Shown: positions 19,295-31,032, counted from the stretch's first letter. The stretch is DNA of 60,000 bases from Adiantum capillus-veneris (GCA_014529385.2 CM043942.1:59699184-59759183), one strand, 5' to 3'. Program-made: numbers and translations. The notes: generated by a model from the letters alone, not told the origin.

Positions 19295-21823
19295 TCATTC
19301 ATGATCAGCAGCAGCAAAAAGCGATATGAGACTCGCAGCGTCACAAGTCTCCTCAGCCTTCACCAACACTCCTTGATCCACATACAGCTCATCTTGCTCG
19401 ACCATCATCAACCTGGCATGATACAATTTAAGACGCAATCCATTTACCCTTGACTTATGTAGAAACCCATCCAGGTTAGCCAACTGATATGTACCATTCG
19501 GGAAACACTCCACTACCTTGAAAGGGCCTTCCCACTTAATTTGAAACTTCTTTTGGAAGGTGTTGTCCAGCTTACTGTTGTAGCACAAAACCAAGTCATG
19601 CTTCTTGATACCCTTACTTTTGACCTTTTCATTTATCTTTGCCAAAGCCCTATCTTGCATCTGCCCATAATGTTTTAATGCACTCATCCTATCCAGCTGA
19701 ACCTCTTGTAGCTGTAAGAGCCTCTCTTCTAATACATCACTAGGCGGCCCAAGCAACTTCTCTAACATCTTGACCGTTGGCAACTCTACTTCCACAGGCA
19801 ATAGTGCTTCTTTTCCATACACCAAATGAAATGGAGTAAACCTTGTACCTGTCTTCACCGAAGTACGGTAAGCCCATAATGCACTAGGAAATTCCAAATC
19901 CCAATTCGTTCCTTGGTGCTCTGTCACTTTCGAAAGAATCTGTACCAACTCACCATTGAAACTTTCATTTAAGCCATTACACTGTGGGTAATAAGGAGTG
20001 GTATGCTGGTGCCTAATCTTCATCTTTGCACATAAAAAATCTAGGAGTTTAGCTCTAAAGCCAGGCCCCTTATCTAAAAGTAGCTCCACTGGCACCCCAA
20101 ACTTGCAACATATTTCATCATACACAAATTTTGCCACATCCTTTGCAGTGATCTGTTTTACTGCTATAGCCTCTGCCCATCTAGAGAGATAGTCCACTGC
20201 AGTCAAAATATAGCTTTTGCCCCTGCTTGTGATAGGTAACGGGCCTATTGCATCAATCCCCCACTTTTCAAACACATCAAACGCCATAATGGTTTTTCTT
20301 AGCTCTGGCTTCAACACTCTCTTCCCAAATGCTTGACACCTATTGCAAGACCTACACCAATGGTGAACATCCTTGTGCAAACTAGGCCATACATACCCCT
20401 CTTGCAAAATCTTATGCAAGGTGATCTTTACAGCAAAATGGCCACCACATGTGCCTTCATGATTCTCTTCCAACACTCTATAAAGCTCCTCTCGCCAAGG
20501 TACACGTCTCAACACGAGATCAGTCCCTTTCATGTATAAGACATCACCAATCAATTTGTACATGTATGCTCTACGCACAAAACCATACTTCTTAGACTTA
20601 TGAATATCCTTTGGAATGATTCCTGTTAGCAAAAACTCCTCTTCTTGAGCCAAACATTCCCGGCCATGATAAAGAGGTAAAGTGGTCCTCAACACAAATA
20701 GCTCCCCAATCATGCCTTGAGCTGCTTCATGTGCCTCTCCCTTTAGATCACATTCAATGTGTCTGATGCTCCATGCTTCGAAATTTTTTAACAGGCCTTT
20801 AACTCTGAAGCACATTTCCTTCAATGAGGTGTTCTTGCTCTTCCACACACCCAGCACTTGCTTCACCACTAACAAGGCATCACCTTTTATGCTCAACCTT
20901 CGAATCCCATGCTTCAAACAAATGTGTAATCCGGCTTCCAGAGTAGAATATTCAGCTTCATTGTTACTATGACCATCCAATTTGAACCGTCTCTTGCATA
21001 CTAGCTTGCCCTCTGGATCATAAAGTGCTATACCCCCTGAAGCTGCATCATGGCTCTTTCTGTATGAACCATCAAAGAACAACACATGTGCATTGATGAT
21101 CTGTGGCACTTCTTCAACTACCTTTCTCACCACCTCTTCCTTAACAATAAGGGGATTCTCCTTGTAGGTCAACAAATCAGCTAGGGTAGCCCTTGTACTA
21201 TCTTCCACTAGAAAAGAGAACTCAAACTCTTGTAGCTCACTTACCCATTTCTTCACCACATTTGACATGTTAGTACCATTAATTAACTGTGGCAAAAAGG
21301 CATAACTCGTCAAGAAAACAAAAGGTCGTGGTAGCAAGTAATGACGAAATCGTCGACAAGCAAATATTACACTAGCCATCACTAGCTCTACTTCCGAGAA
21401 CTTTCTCTCCGCTACCAACTTCACTTGGCTTGCACAATACACTGGCCTCATATAATGGCTGCCCTTCCCCTTTTGCAATAGCATTGCTCCAATGGCATCA
21501 TCCCCTACTGAGGGATTTACATAAAAAACTTTCTCCCAATCAGGAGCCTGCATGGCTGACAACCCCCCTAACACCTCTTTCACCTCTTGAAACACTTCTT
21601 CACACTTGTCATCCAATTGCAATGGATCATGCTTTTCCACTTGTTGTAATGGATAAAGAATCTGAGAAGACAATGGAATAAACCTTGCCATGTACTTCAC
21701 TTTGTGTATAAAGGTTGCCAATTGCTTCGTACTCATAGGTGATGGAAGAAGAATAATAGACTTAACCTTATTTGGATCAGCCTCAATGCCATTTTCTGAC
21801 ACCATGTGGCCCAATAACTTCAC
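19295..21823 (-). pseudogene. E3 pol: RNase H, archaeal-type RNase H, integrase
   Basis: An 842-codon open part of the single gag-pol frame. In order: RT end (LLGHMVSENGIEADP, VKYMARFI), gypsy RNase H (DAIGAMLLQ, RPVYCASQ), archaeal-type RNase H beginning LFFDGSYRKS with NNEAEYSTLEAGL and GDALLVVKQV, and integrase. Integrase has the H-H-C-C finger (GGHFAV, CRSCNRCQ near 20330-20440) and catalytic D (GIDAIGP), D (LLDKGPGF) and E (NGLNESFNGEL). The C-terminal part has KWEGPFKVVE and LANLDG, close to the GPF/Y module. All three catalytic acids are visible. A TAG (21830-21832) separates it from the RT upstream in the same frame. Confidence 0.92.
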
Positions 21824-21829
21824 CCTTGG

Positions 21830-22765
21830 CTATGCTAGATGACATTTCTTTGGATTTAGTTGTCCTCCACATTCATCATATCGAGCCAATACCATCTGCA
21901 GCTTCTCATGGTGTTCAGCCCTACTGCTATAAACACAGAAGTCATCCATAAAAGCTTTAACACAACTACCAATGAATGGTTTCAACACCCAATTTGCTCT
22001 CTCTTTATAGAAGGAAGGTCCATTTGACAACCCAAATGGAAATACTATGTAGCAATAGCAGCCCCATGGCGTAATAAAAGTGGTCTTTGTGCGGTTTTTA
22101 AGAGCAATCTTCAATTGAAAATAGCCTGAAAAACCATCACACACACTGTACCTCTCATAACCAGGCACTGAATCCAAGATTTGATCGATGAATGAAAGAG
22201 GATATGGGTTCTTCTTAGAGGCTGTGTTTAAGGGTTTAAAATCTACACAAATTCTCCACTTCCCATCCTTCTTTGGGCTGACTACAACTGGACTCACCCA
22301 TTCTGTGGTCTCCACAGGGACTATGAACCCTGCCTTCAATAACTTGTCCACCTCTTCTCGCAAGGTTTCCATTTGCTCTTGACCCATCCTTCTTAGACTT
22401 TGTCGCACTGTCTTAGCACCTTCTTTCAGCTCTATATGCATCTCTTCGCCCTTGAACCCTCTAATCTCTTCATATAAAGTAATGAACAAATCGGGAAAAC
22501 TAGCCAGTATGTGCAAATATATATCCTTCTCCATAGCTGAGAGGTCTCCACTGATCATTTGTGTCATCAATTCCTGCTTCTTTGACAACTCAACCTTGGT
22601 TTGCATCAGCCCTTCAATCACTTCATAAGGCCCTTCACTTTCATCTTCAACCTCATTCGCAAATGCAACTAAACCAAACTCCTGGATTTCATTGTCCATC
22701 AAAAGAAATGCAACATCAACATCCTCATCACTACTGGTAGTGCTATCACTTTCCTCATCTGTCAC
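21830..22765 (-). pseudogene. E3 reverse transcriptase segment
   Basis: Same frame as the segments on both sides. After an acidic stretch it has VETTEWVSPVVVSPKK, WRICVDFKPLN, GYFQLKI, TTFITPWGCYCY, FPFGLSNGPSFY and the catalytic FMDDFCVYS near 21940. The end GGQLNPKKCHLA runs into an in-frame TAG, beyond which the RT continues without a frameshift. The upstream limit is an in-frame TGA at 22820-22822. Confidence 0.9.
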
Positions 22766-22819
22766 CGTGGAAGAGTCTTCATCACTAGACTCATCCTCAT
22801 CTTCATAAAGCTCCTCTAA

Positions 22820-23926
22820 TCATTTCCTTGTGTCCATATTATAAAGCTTCTTGGTACCTGTCTTTCCATAGAGGCTAATCGTACCATGTCCCCAATCTTG
22901 AAGAGCTCCCACTGCACGTAACCATGGTCTGCCCAATATAATAGGATATGCTCTCAACCCTGCTGGCATCACATGAAAATAAACCACTGCCTTTGCATCA
23001 TATGCCTTCACTTCTAAGCTCTTTACAACACCCAAGAATTTTACTTTTTGATGGTTTTCAAATCTGATCCGAAAACCTGACACCCCAGCCAATGTGAGAC
23101 CCATCTTCTCAACGCATGAGTGTGTTATGACGCATATTTGGGCTCCGCCATCCACATAACCTTGTCCTAAATTTTTCCTCTTATGCCACACATCTACTAT
23201 TGGACAAATGTCTAGTAGCTCATCCATTGCCAACACCTTTACTGAACCTCTCTCTGGCTCTTTCTCCATTGGGTTAACCATCCTCTTCCACTGTCGCTTT
23301 AGCTTAGGCACCATCTCTATAAGCTGCCCAAAAGTCACATCTGCCTTCCTGCTCGTCAGATCCTCCTTCAAGTCATAGCTTAATTGCCCATCTCCTAGTG
23401 GAAAATCTGAAACATGAAACTTTCGACGAGCTCTCCTTTTCCTCTTGGCCTTGACATCCTCGCCTTCATGGCTCTTTCCTTTGTTCTTACTAGGACCTGG
23501 GGTACTTCTTCCTTCATTATCCTCTGTGGTCCTCTTCCCAATAGGCATCACTAATGTATCCTCTAGCTTTGATGCCTTCTCCAAGGTGACTACACTTAGA
23601 ACTTTTGTCTTTCCCTTTTCCTCTTGGGTTAATCCACTGGTTCCTTCATCTCCCTTTATTTCGATGCCATAATCATTTGACCTAGCTAACACCTGTCTTG
23701 GCAATGGATACATGTCTCCCCCCATCCTTGGTGGCTTATCACATTGCGGGCTGATGTGACCCAACTCTCCACAATTGTAACATGTCGGCGTCTGCCTCCA
23801 AAACCTACCATTGCTTTGTCCAACACCATTCCTAGGTCTTTCTTCACCTCCTAGCTCATTTGCATACCTCCCTCGACCTCGATTATTTCCCACTTGACCT
23901 AGCATGTTTAGGCTAAGATTCTTCAT
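22820..23926 (-). pseudogene. E3 nucleocapsid zinc knuckle and protease
   Basis: Carries the CCHC knuckle CYNCGELGHISPQC near 23740-23785, a Lys/Arg-rich linker, FPLGDGQLSYDL (also in E1 as FPLGHGMAPYNL) and the retropepsin-like site YVDGGAQICVI near 23140. ILGRPWLRAVGALQDW near the end is shared with E1. It ends at TGA in the common gag-pol frame. Confidence 0.88.
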
Positions 23927-23938
23927 TAAATCTACAAA

Positions 23939-24703
23939 TTACCTCATGTCTTGCCTTAGCACATCATCTTGCACTGTTGTAGTGACCATTGCTGGCATAA
24001 CTTGAGGAGTAACAGAAACCACTTGTTCATGATGAACCCCTGGCATGCGAACTTGCGAAGAATCCATAGGCTGAAATCTAGACCTCATGGGCAAAGACTC
24101 CATCCCTAACTGGCTCATTTTCCTCAGCTTCCACTCTTTGTTCCTTGCTACCTCCAATGCATCTTCATATGTCCTAGGCTTCTTTAGCTCCACTCTCCAA
24201 CGTATATTCTCCCAAAGACCAGCCAAGAACCTGTCCTTCTTCATCATGTCAGGCGGGGGTACCTGTGGTGCTAAGGCCTTGCACATCCTCTCCCATGCCA
24301 ATGAGAACTTACGTATGTACTCATCTACTGGCTCACCTTCCCTAAACCCTAAACCCTATACTTCTTGCCACACTTTGTCAGGATCTTCTATCTTTACAAA
24401 CTCCACTTCCAATCCATGCCTTAGATTGTCCCAACTCAATCTTACGGGTGGATCTGCTGCACGCAACTCCTCTTCAAATGCTTTGGACCAAACTCGTGCA
24501 TCACTCTTCAAACAAATTTGAAGAAGACGTAACATCTGTGTTGGGTCATGGATCTGGTTGCTAATGCATGCAACCTCCATCTTTTCCAAAAAGTCTTCCA
24601 CATCTTCATCACTTCTTCCATAAAACTCCGGATAAGAGAAATCCATGGCTACCCAAGCTACGATGCTTTGAGAACCCCTTCGAACACACGTGCAAGAACC
24701 CAA
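23939..24703 (-). pseudogene. E3 Gag capsid region, broken by a stop
   Basis: The likely start is the ATG of MDFSYPEFYGRSDED near 24646. Capsid-type sequence follows (FLEKMEVACISNQ, RVWSKAFEEEL, LEVEFVKIEDPDKVWQEV) to a TAG at 24356-24358. The frame then continues through a GLGFREGEPVDEYIRKF stretch and KKDRFLAGLWENIRW to a TAA at 23939-23941. The DNA at 24341-24356 is three tandem CCCTAAA-like units, read in frame as Gag. All four stops in gag-pol are point-type; I see no frameshift across about 1,800 codons. Confidence 0.85.
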
Positions 24704-25734
24704 AACTTCTCACTACCGAATCCCCAGAAACTTCAATGGAGCTCAACTTTAGATAAGGACAAACACATGCACATCAAATGAGTTTTCATAGTGGATCATC
24801 GGAATTACAACAGGCAAAGGACATTCCAGTATCTCCCTTAATCTTCTTGGCCCGAACATAAAGACTATACGCTGCTGGAAAAAAATCTTCCTGGACACAT
24901 GAACATTAATCTGGATTCTTTAAGTTAAATGAAAAGGAGTTAACTGAGGTCCATTTTGATCATCCATTAAAGCCAACCATGTAGCTCCCAAGAAAGCACA
25001 TCTGACTTATCCTCTGATTTTGCCAGAATTTCAACAACATAACAGCATAAATGCCTTAAAAGACCAAAAGACCAGCCATCATAACTTGAAAAAATTTTGA
25101 CAGAGTTTCCCCAGAAGTAGAGCAGTGTGAACCCAAAATATAGCCTGTATATGTATGCATAAACTGCCAATAATAGAACCCGAGCATCAAATAGGACTCA
25201 CTAGTACATAGCCTATGACGAGGTCACGAAAAGGGTGCTCAGCTACCTGTATCACCGAAAGGATCTCCACATTTGAGAATCCCCTAGCTCAATAAAACCT
25301 CACGCTATCGACCCTCACACGAAGGCTAATGCAAATCGCGTATAGTCAAGTCTCAGAAATGACTATCTTCCAGACCAAGTCTTAGAAATGGCTGGGACTG
25401 CCAAATAAAACCAATTATGGCTCCACAAATGTGTACAATGGAAGTTTCCACAAGTAACGTACAATCCAGCAGACAATGCGCTCAAACAGGCGCCAAGTGA
25501 TGCATACCCACAACAATTGCAAGTGACACCCACTTGCCAATGTATCACTGAACTCCAGCTACTTGTACCTGTGTGAATCACCTGTACCTGTACCTGTCCC
25601 TGTAACGTGTAACTTGTAACCTGTAACCTGTAACCTGTAATCTGCAATCTGCACCCTGTAATCCCGAATCTCGAATCTCTAAGCTCGAAGCAGAAGGTAC
25701 TCGAAGAAGATCCTCCGTGGGGGCACCAAAAGAA
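24704..25734 (-). other. E3 leader with primer-binding site and heptamer repeats
   Basis: The leader between 5' LTR and gag. The primer-binding site is 25711-25728 (minus strand TGGTGCCCCCACGGAGGA), nearly identical to E1. At about 25581-25660 there is a degenerate tandem of CTGTAAC/CTGTACC heptamers. Unlike E1 and E2, I find no micro-ORF A/B here. Otherwise nothing recognisable. Confidence 0.7.
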
Positions 25735-26881
25735 TGAGAGCGGGATGGAAACACACACAACGCCTCTATAACGACCCGACACACACTCTTGGGATGATAC
25801 ACACACACACACACATTATGGGGCACCACTCGGCTTACACAATCCCCCTGGCCGAGACAGGGAACACACCAATGAGTGAGAGAAGAGAGACTTTCCACTT
25901 GCCCACTCAACACAGATACACACACACACACACCCAAAAGACTCAGTTCAAAAGAGGAGATTTTTTTATGTTTAGATACAATAGAGCTTGGTCCAACACC
26001 AATGGGGAAAATAGTTTATGTAGTTTTCAAGAAATACACCAGATACAACCACAAAGTTAAGCAGAGGCTTCACTCACCCGAGAAGATTACACAGAAAAAC
26101 AACAGAAAAAGAGTGAGGAATTCAGAAAAATGGACAGCACCATCGCGTCCGGAACAACCCAAAACCCCAGTCTACAATGTCAAAGTGCTCAAATCCGACC
26201 TCGGATGAGCAGTTTACGGCCAAAACAGGCTCCAAAATGAGAAAAAACACACTTGCGGATGTTCCTCCTCTCTTCTCCATGTTTTTTTCTGGTATTCTCT
26301 CTATTTTTTCAGTTCCCACACTTAGCTTTATTAGTTGGGCACCCGTGGCCTTTTAGATGATCTCAAACAGACCCCGAACAAGCCAAAAACTGACCTCGCA
26401 GTGCATAGTACTTGTCACCTTTTTGCATCATCCGCACACCTGGCACTCAATTTTTCCAAATAATGCATTCCGCAACCACGTGAAGTGGCCCCAAAAAGTG
26501 GTTCTCATGATGACCTTTCTACATACGTATCACAAGAAAACACCCACGTCGTGTCCGTACTTCTCCGCGTGCAAGTATTGACCCCGTTCGACCTCCTAAC
26601 GCCACTCGATGCCATCTGACGCACCTGCTTACCTCATGTGATCGGCCCACGGATAGCTTCCTCAATAAGTTTTGCGTGCTACCAACTCCTCCTTATTGTA
26701 GAAAAAACACACTAGTACTGATAATAGTGAAAATCGCTGCACTATGTACACCCTGTCCTACCTATACACACGTGGGCCCCACGTAACCACCTGGCTATGG
26801 AAATTGGAAAGTCCTTTATTCGATGCACCATGCATGTGTATGTACATATGCGCAATCCCTTGCTCCAAAAACCTCCTGACA
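25735..26881 (-). repeat. E3 5' LTR
   Basis: 1147 bp; on the minus strand it starts TGTCAGGAG. Contains CA microsatellites (about 25800-25815 and 25918-25932) inside the part that the other LTR has lost. Followed on the right by the GCGGT target duplication. Confidence 0.93.
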
Positions 26882-27725
26882 GCGGTAATCATGCTTTTGC
26901 TATATGCGGATGATATAGTGCTTCTAGCACACACTTTAGAAGATGCACAAAAGATTATGGTTGTCCTTGAGAACTTTTGCTTGCACAAAAGGTTATACTT
27001 GTGGAAACCAACCATAAGGAGAAGCCATGCATTGTGTACAACAATGAGACACTTGAAGTTGTTGAGAGCTTTAAGTACCTTGGCCTTGAGGTTCCATCAA
27101 ATCAAAAGTAGCATGAATTTTCTATGCATCATTTGGAAGCGGGAAAGAGAAAATATTATGCATTTGATAACATGTGTATGCGGGAAACATCAAGGGTTGG
27201 GTTCTCAAGAAGTATCTTTTTGATACATTGGTGACACAGGTTCTTCTTTATGGAGTTGAAGTGTGGGGTGGGAGCATCTCAAATTCTACTTGGAAAGAGT
27301 TTGACAATGTCCAAAAGTGTTTTCTTACAAACTTTCTCCAATTTAAGACACAAACACCATATATGCTCCTACTTCTTGAGTCAGGATCTCTCCCAATTGA
27401 GGTTATGGGCATGGGAAGGGTTGTGGAGTACATGATAAAGATGCGTCAAAACCCCTCACATCAACTTCCTACAATTGCATAGGATTAAGCAAGCAAAAAA
27501 GTTCAAAAGATGCATAAAAGCAAGATCTTAAGCACGGGATGGATGCAAAACATAAAGAAGTGGTTTGGGAGATGGGAATCATTACACTTGCTACATGATG
27601 CTTCAATTGACTCCCAAGTGAATGAAGCATTAGAAAATTTCGTAGGTCATTTGGAGGGCCTTGTAAGAAATTGTATTTATCTCTCTAGAAACTTTTTATA
27701 AAATGCACTTGCACCTTGTGAGTAC
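26882..27725 (+). pseudogene. LINE piece 3: RT catalytic core and C-terminal part
   Basis: Begins after E3 with LLLYADDIVLLAHTLEDAQ, the catalytic YADD box at about 26899-26930, in the frame that leaves piece 2. Frame changes follow, then ETLEVVESFKYLGLEV, and LFDTLVTQVLLYGVEVWGG near 27215-27275 with DNVQKCFLTNFLQ. Both are standard LINE RT/thumb motifs. It runs to KKWFGRWESL and CIYLSRNFL where the fold-back element starts. Confidence 0.88.
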
Positions 27726-27729
27726 GTCC

Positions 27730-28910
27730 AAAAGGACAACCAGACACTCTAAAAAGTAGATTATATTCCCAATCGTCCTTGAAAATGGTCACTTTTTTAT
27801 TTAATGCGAGCGTCTTTTTCAGGAGGCAGGTGATGCGCATTCAATGCAGCTTACGTTATCACTAAAAGTTGAAAAGTCACAAACTGTCAAATAGTGATAG
27901 ATTTTGAGGCTTTTGACACCACCAATGTGTCCGGAACGCCAAAATACCCTAAAAACGAATGTCTACTTGCCTCATTCCGACAACCGGAGAGGCAAAAAAT
28001 GTCAAAAAACCCCAAAAAATGGGCTTTTTACTTAAGGCGCGCGAGGAGGCATTTCTAAATTCTAGAATGCCCCTCTCCGCGCCGTTAGTACAAAGCTCCT
28101 TTGAGTGATTTTTGGACACTTATCTTTCCAGAAAGCCCCTTTTTAGAGGTTTTTGGACATTTTCCTCTCAAAAAGCTCCCTAAAAAGAGGAAAAAGGGGC
28201 TTTTTACTAACGGCGCGCGAGGAGGCATTCCAAAATTCTAGAATGTCCCTCTGCGCGTCGTTAGTACAAAGCTCCTTTTAGTGATTTTTGGACACTTATC
28301 TTTCCAGAAAGCCCCTTTTTAGAGGTTTTTGGACATTTTCCTCTCAAAAAGCTCCCTAAAAAGAGGAAAAAGGGGCTTTTTACTAACGGCGCGCGAGGAG
28401 GCATTCCAAAATTCTAGAATGCCCCTCTGCTCGTCGTTAGTACAAAGCTCCTTTTAATGATTTTTGGACACTTATCTTTTCAGAAAGCCCCTTTTTAGAG
28501 GTTTTTGGACATTTTCCTCTCAAAAAGCTCCCTAAAAAGAGAAAAAATGGCCTTTTTACTAACGGCGCGCGGGGAGGCATTACAAAATTTTGGAATGGCC
28601 CCTTGCCCGCCGTTAGTAAAATGTTCCTTTAGGGATTTTTGACATTTTTTTGCCTCTTTGGATGTCTGAGCGAGGCAATTGGACATTCATTTCCAGGAGA
28701 TATGTGCGTTCCGGACGCATTGACAATATCAAAAGTTTCAAAATCTTCCACCACTTGATAGTTTTGTGACTTTTTGAGTTCTAGTGATGACGTAGCCCGT
28801 ATCAAATGCACCGCATCTACCTTCTGAAAAAGGTGCTCGCATTAAATGAAAGAGAGTGCTCGTTTTTAAGGACCACTAGATTATTAAATGAGGAGAGGGA
28901 CACCTTTTAT
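27730..28910. mobile_element. Fold-back (long terminal inverted repeat) non-autonomous element
   Basis: The outer 280-300 bp on each side are imperfect inverted repeats. For example TTTAATGCGAGC at about 27800 pairs with GCTCGCATTAAA at about 28830, GTGTCCGGAACGC pairs with GCGTTCCGGACGC, and GAGGCAAAAAATGTCAAAAA pairs with its complement near 28640. Between the arms is a 176-bp tandem repeat. There is no coding capacity. It interrupts the LINE. The architecture fits a fold-back or Mutator-like non-autonomous element; ends are approximate and I could not confirm a target duplication. Confidence 0.7.
28036..28640. repeat. 176-bp tandem repeat, about 3.5 units, hairpin-forming
   Basis: GGCGCGCGAGGAGGCATT (last copy with one mismatch) starts at 28036, 28212, 28388 and 28564, exactly 176 bp apart. 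Each unit holds two imperfect palindromes. One is around TTCTAGAA, flanked by CTAACGGCGCGC and GCGCGTCGTTAG. The other pairs AAAGCCCCTTTTT with AAAAAGGGGCTTT. Transcripts would fold into serial hairpins. Confidence 0.85.
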
Positions 28911-28929
28911 ATTTTTGTTAATATCAATC

Positions 28930-29575
28930 TATTTTTCTACGTAACGTAGGCTCTTCTCTCATTGGAGGAGCTTATTTTCCTCTCTCTTCCAAAAGGCCCT
29001 CCAAAAGACCTCCGAAATCTCCTAATGCTTTTCTACAATGCCAATGTATTACGGCTTGGGAGAAATTCAATGGGTCACGCTTCATACATTACACCACCCA
29101 TATTGCCCCCAACTACAAAACCATGTTCTTTGCTAAAAGAGAAAACCGTACTCACACTTACATGCTTGAGCCTATCCTCTTGTCGGTGATACGCACTATT
29201 GCGGCCATTCGGCTTAGCTCCCATTTCCTTCGATATGAGATAAGTTGTTGGGGCAATAGAGAAGAGTTAAATCAATTGTGCACATTATGTTCACTGCAAG
29301 TTAGACAGTTTGAGTACCACACACCCCTAGAGTGCTCAGCTTTTAGTCACATCGAAACTTGCTTCTCTCACATTTTCAGCCATAACTTAGACCTACACAC
29401 TTTTCTCTCCTAGCCACAGTGTGGGCTCTCCATTGCGACTCTCATCACCACAATTTTGGAGCATCGAGAGTCACTCGTCAGCCACATACATACTACATCA
29501 CATGTAACTTTGGTCCCATCGGTCATATCTGACCTCCGAGGAAGATAATAAAATCTATCTATCTATCTCTTTCCC
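28930..29575 (+). pseudogene. LINE piece 4: C-terminal Cys-rich region, 3' UTR and tail
   Basis: The plus strand encodes FNGSRFIHYTTHIAPNY, then FAKRENRTHTYMLEPILLSV, and IRLSSHFLRYEISCW followed by CTLCSLQVRQFEYHTPLEC, the usual RLSSH...C..C...E.H.L..C ending of LINE polymerases. After the stop near 29413 a short 3' UTR ends in AATAAAATCTATCTATCTATC, a simple-repeat tail typical of some LINEs. With the three insertions removed the LINE body is about 3.3-3.4 kb. Confidence 0.82.
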
Positions 29576-29592
29576 TCTATTTTTCTCTCTCT

Positions 29593-29648
<56 letters not shown>

Positions 29649-29722
29649 CTGTATTTCTTTCCCCTCTCTATCTCTATTTATCACTCTCTCTTTCCCTCTA
29701 TTTCTTTGTCTCTTTCTCTCTT

Positions 29723-29784
<62 letters not shown>

Positions 29785-29869
29785 CGCGCGCAATGGTGGA
29801 GAGGAAGGAGGGTAGAGTATGCAGAAAAAAGCGACATACTCTGCCCTTCTTCATTTTTTGGGCACCGGG
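29576..29869. repeat. CT and TA microsatellites
   Basis: Long CT runs at about 29595-29624 and 29724-29780, and a TA run at about 29625-29648. Frames across it are repeats of Ser-Leu or Arg-Glu and are not genes. Confidence 0.9.
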
Positions 29870-30870
29870 CTTTACTGCAAAAAATACCGCGACCATTACC
29901 GCAGGTATTACCGTGCTTATTACCGTGTAACATCATTTCAAACAGATACAAGCATATCCAAGGTTGTAGGTGGGAGAGGGGGGTACAAACCACCCCATCT
30001 ACCTTAGATATCAATTATTTCATTTCTTAGGCTTTTGAGTTTTTTAATGAAATTTTTAACTTTTTTATGATTACTTTTAGATGTTTCTTAATTATATTTT
30101 TTAAGTCCACTTTTATTATGTTATTTAAAAATAATTGAAGCACTCATTGCACTTTATTCTCTTTGCATTTAACTTCATTTGTTTTTTTAATTAGAATTTA
30201 GAAACTTTTTTTTTTTGGGCACATGACTAAATAAAAAATTTATTGCGTGTGTAGGACATCAACTGTGGATGATCCTGGCCCTCCCGGAGGCCTTGAGCAC
30301 AATGGATGGCTCAAGGAAAAACTCCCTTGTTCTTGCGCCAAGTGCAAATGGGCAATCCCTCACTTGAGACACGTTGCATTGGAGCACCTGGAGAACAAAG
30401 GGCTTTGGCATCCTCGAAAAAGCACTCGGAGAGATGAGAGCACCACTCACCCATTGCTTGCGGAGGTGCCCCATTGGTCTGTGTTGGGTTGTGGTGCAGC
30501 AGCATGCAAGGCGTAACGGCAAAGGCAAAAGCCATTGGACGATCTGGGTACACCACATGGTGATCCTCCGATTAGCTCTACTTCCATAGCTCATGTGGCC
30601 TCTCAGTCACACTTTGACGCAAAGGATGAGCACATGTTTGACAAGTTTGATGAGTTACTAGTGCATGAACACAACATGTGCAAGAGGATTGTCAGCCCTG
30701 CACTCAATGGGTAGTGGCAGCTGAGGATAGATTGATGGCAAGTTCCCGAATACCTCTTTCCGATGGTGCACAAATACTTGGTGCTTCAAAAATCGTTGGA
30801 AGTCCTCAACTTGCAAGTAAAATTTGGTTGGAGAAATGCAAGTGTCGATGCACTCCTTGGGTAAGTTTGA
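29870..30870 (+). pseudogene. CACTA family B remnant: subterminal repeats and TnpD N-terminus
   Basis: At 29885-29930 are ATTACCG-type subterminal repeats like those at 8720-9029. About 30000-30240 is T-rich without features. From about 30280 a frame gives EHNGWLKEKLPCSCAKCKWA and HLRHVALEHLENKG, the Cys/His pattern of the transposase-associated domain that opens CACTA TnpD. Degenerate sequence then gives LEVLNLQVKFGWRNASVDALL near 30785-30860, matching LVLLNMQAKFGWSDTSVTALF of CACTA-A, with a donor-like GTAAGT at 30861. Frameshifts and stops make it dead. Confidence 0.7.
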
Positions 30871-31032
30871 AATACGGCCTTTTATATACTCTTCACTCAC
30901 TTTATGTGCCGCCTCCTAGCAATTGTACTAATATGCTTGTTTGTTGTAGTTTGATGGGAAGAACGTTGCCAAAAGATCACCATGAAAGGGTGCTAGTAAT
31001 GCATGTGCTAGTCTCCACCCAGCCGTGCTATC

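Larger units (their letters stand above)
18349..26881 (-). mobile_element. E3: complete but dead Ty3/gypsy retrotransposon with dual RNase H
   Basis: LTRs lie at 18350-19266 and 25735-26881, the left one shorter by an internal deletion of about 230 bp. The target duplication GCGGT is at 18344-18348 and 26882-26886; one extra base (18349) sits between the left duplication and the LTR TGAG. On the minus strand the order is LTR, primer-binding site, leader of about 1 kb, gag, protease, RT, RNase H, archaeal RNase H, integrase, polypurine tract (AGGGGATGGG at about 19273-19287), LTR. The domain order with a second RNase H before integrase matches the Tat lineage. E3 interrupts the LINE between RT motifs. 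Confidence 0.93.

Noticed and set aside
19998-21681. Plus-strand frames inside E3 pol
   Set aside because: Antisense shadows of integrase and RNase H coding sequence.
25363-25937. Minus-strand frames of 119-149 codons over the E3 leader
   Set aside because: They read through heptamer repeats, CA runs, the primer-binding site and the LTR edge, and resemble no protein.
28495-28811. Short minus-strand frames in the fold-back element
   Set aside because: They lie in hairpin repeats and inverted arms; the frames are not kept between the repeat units.
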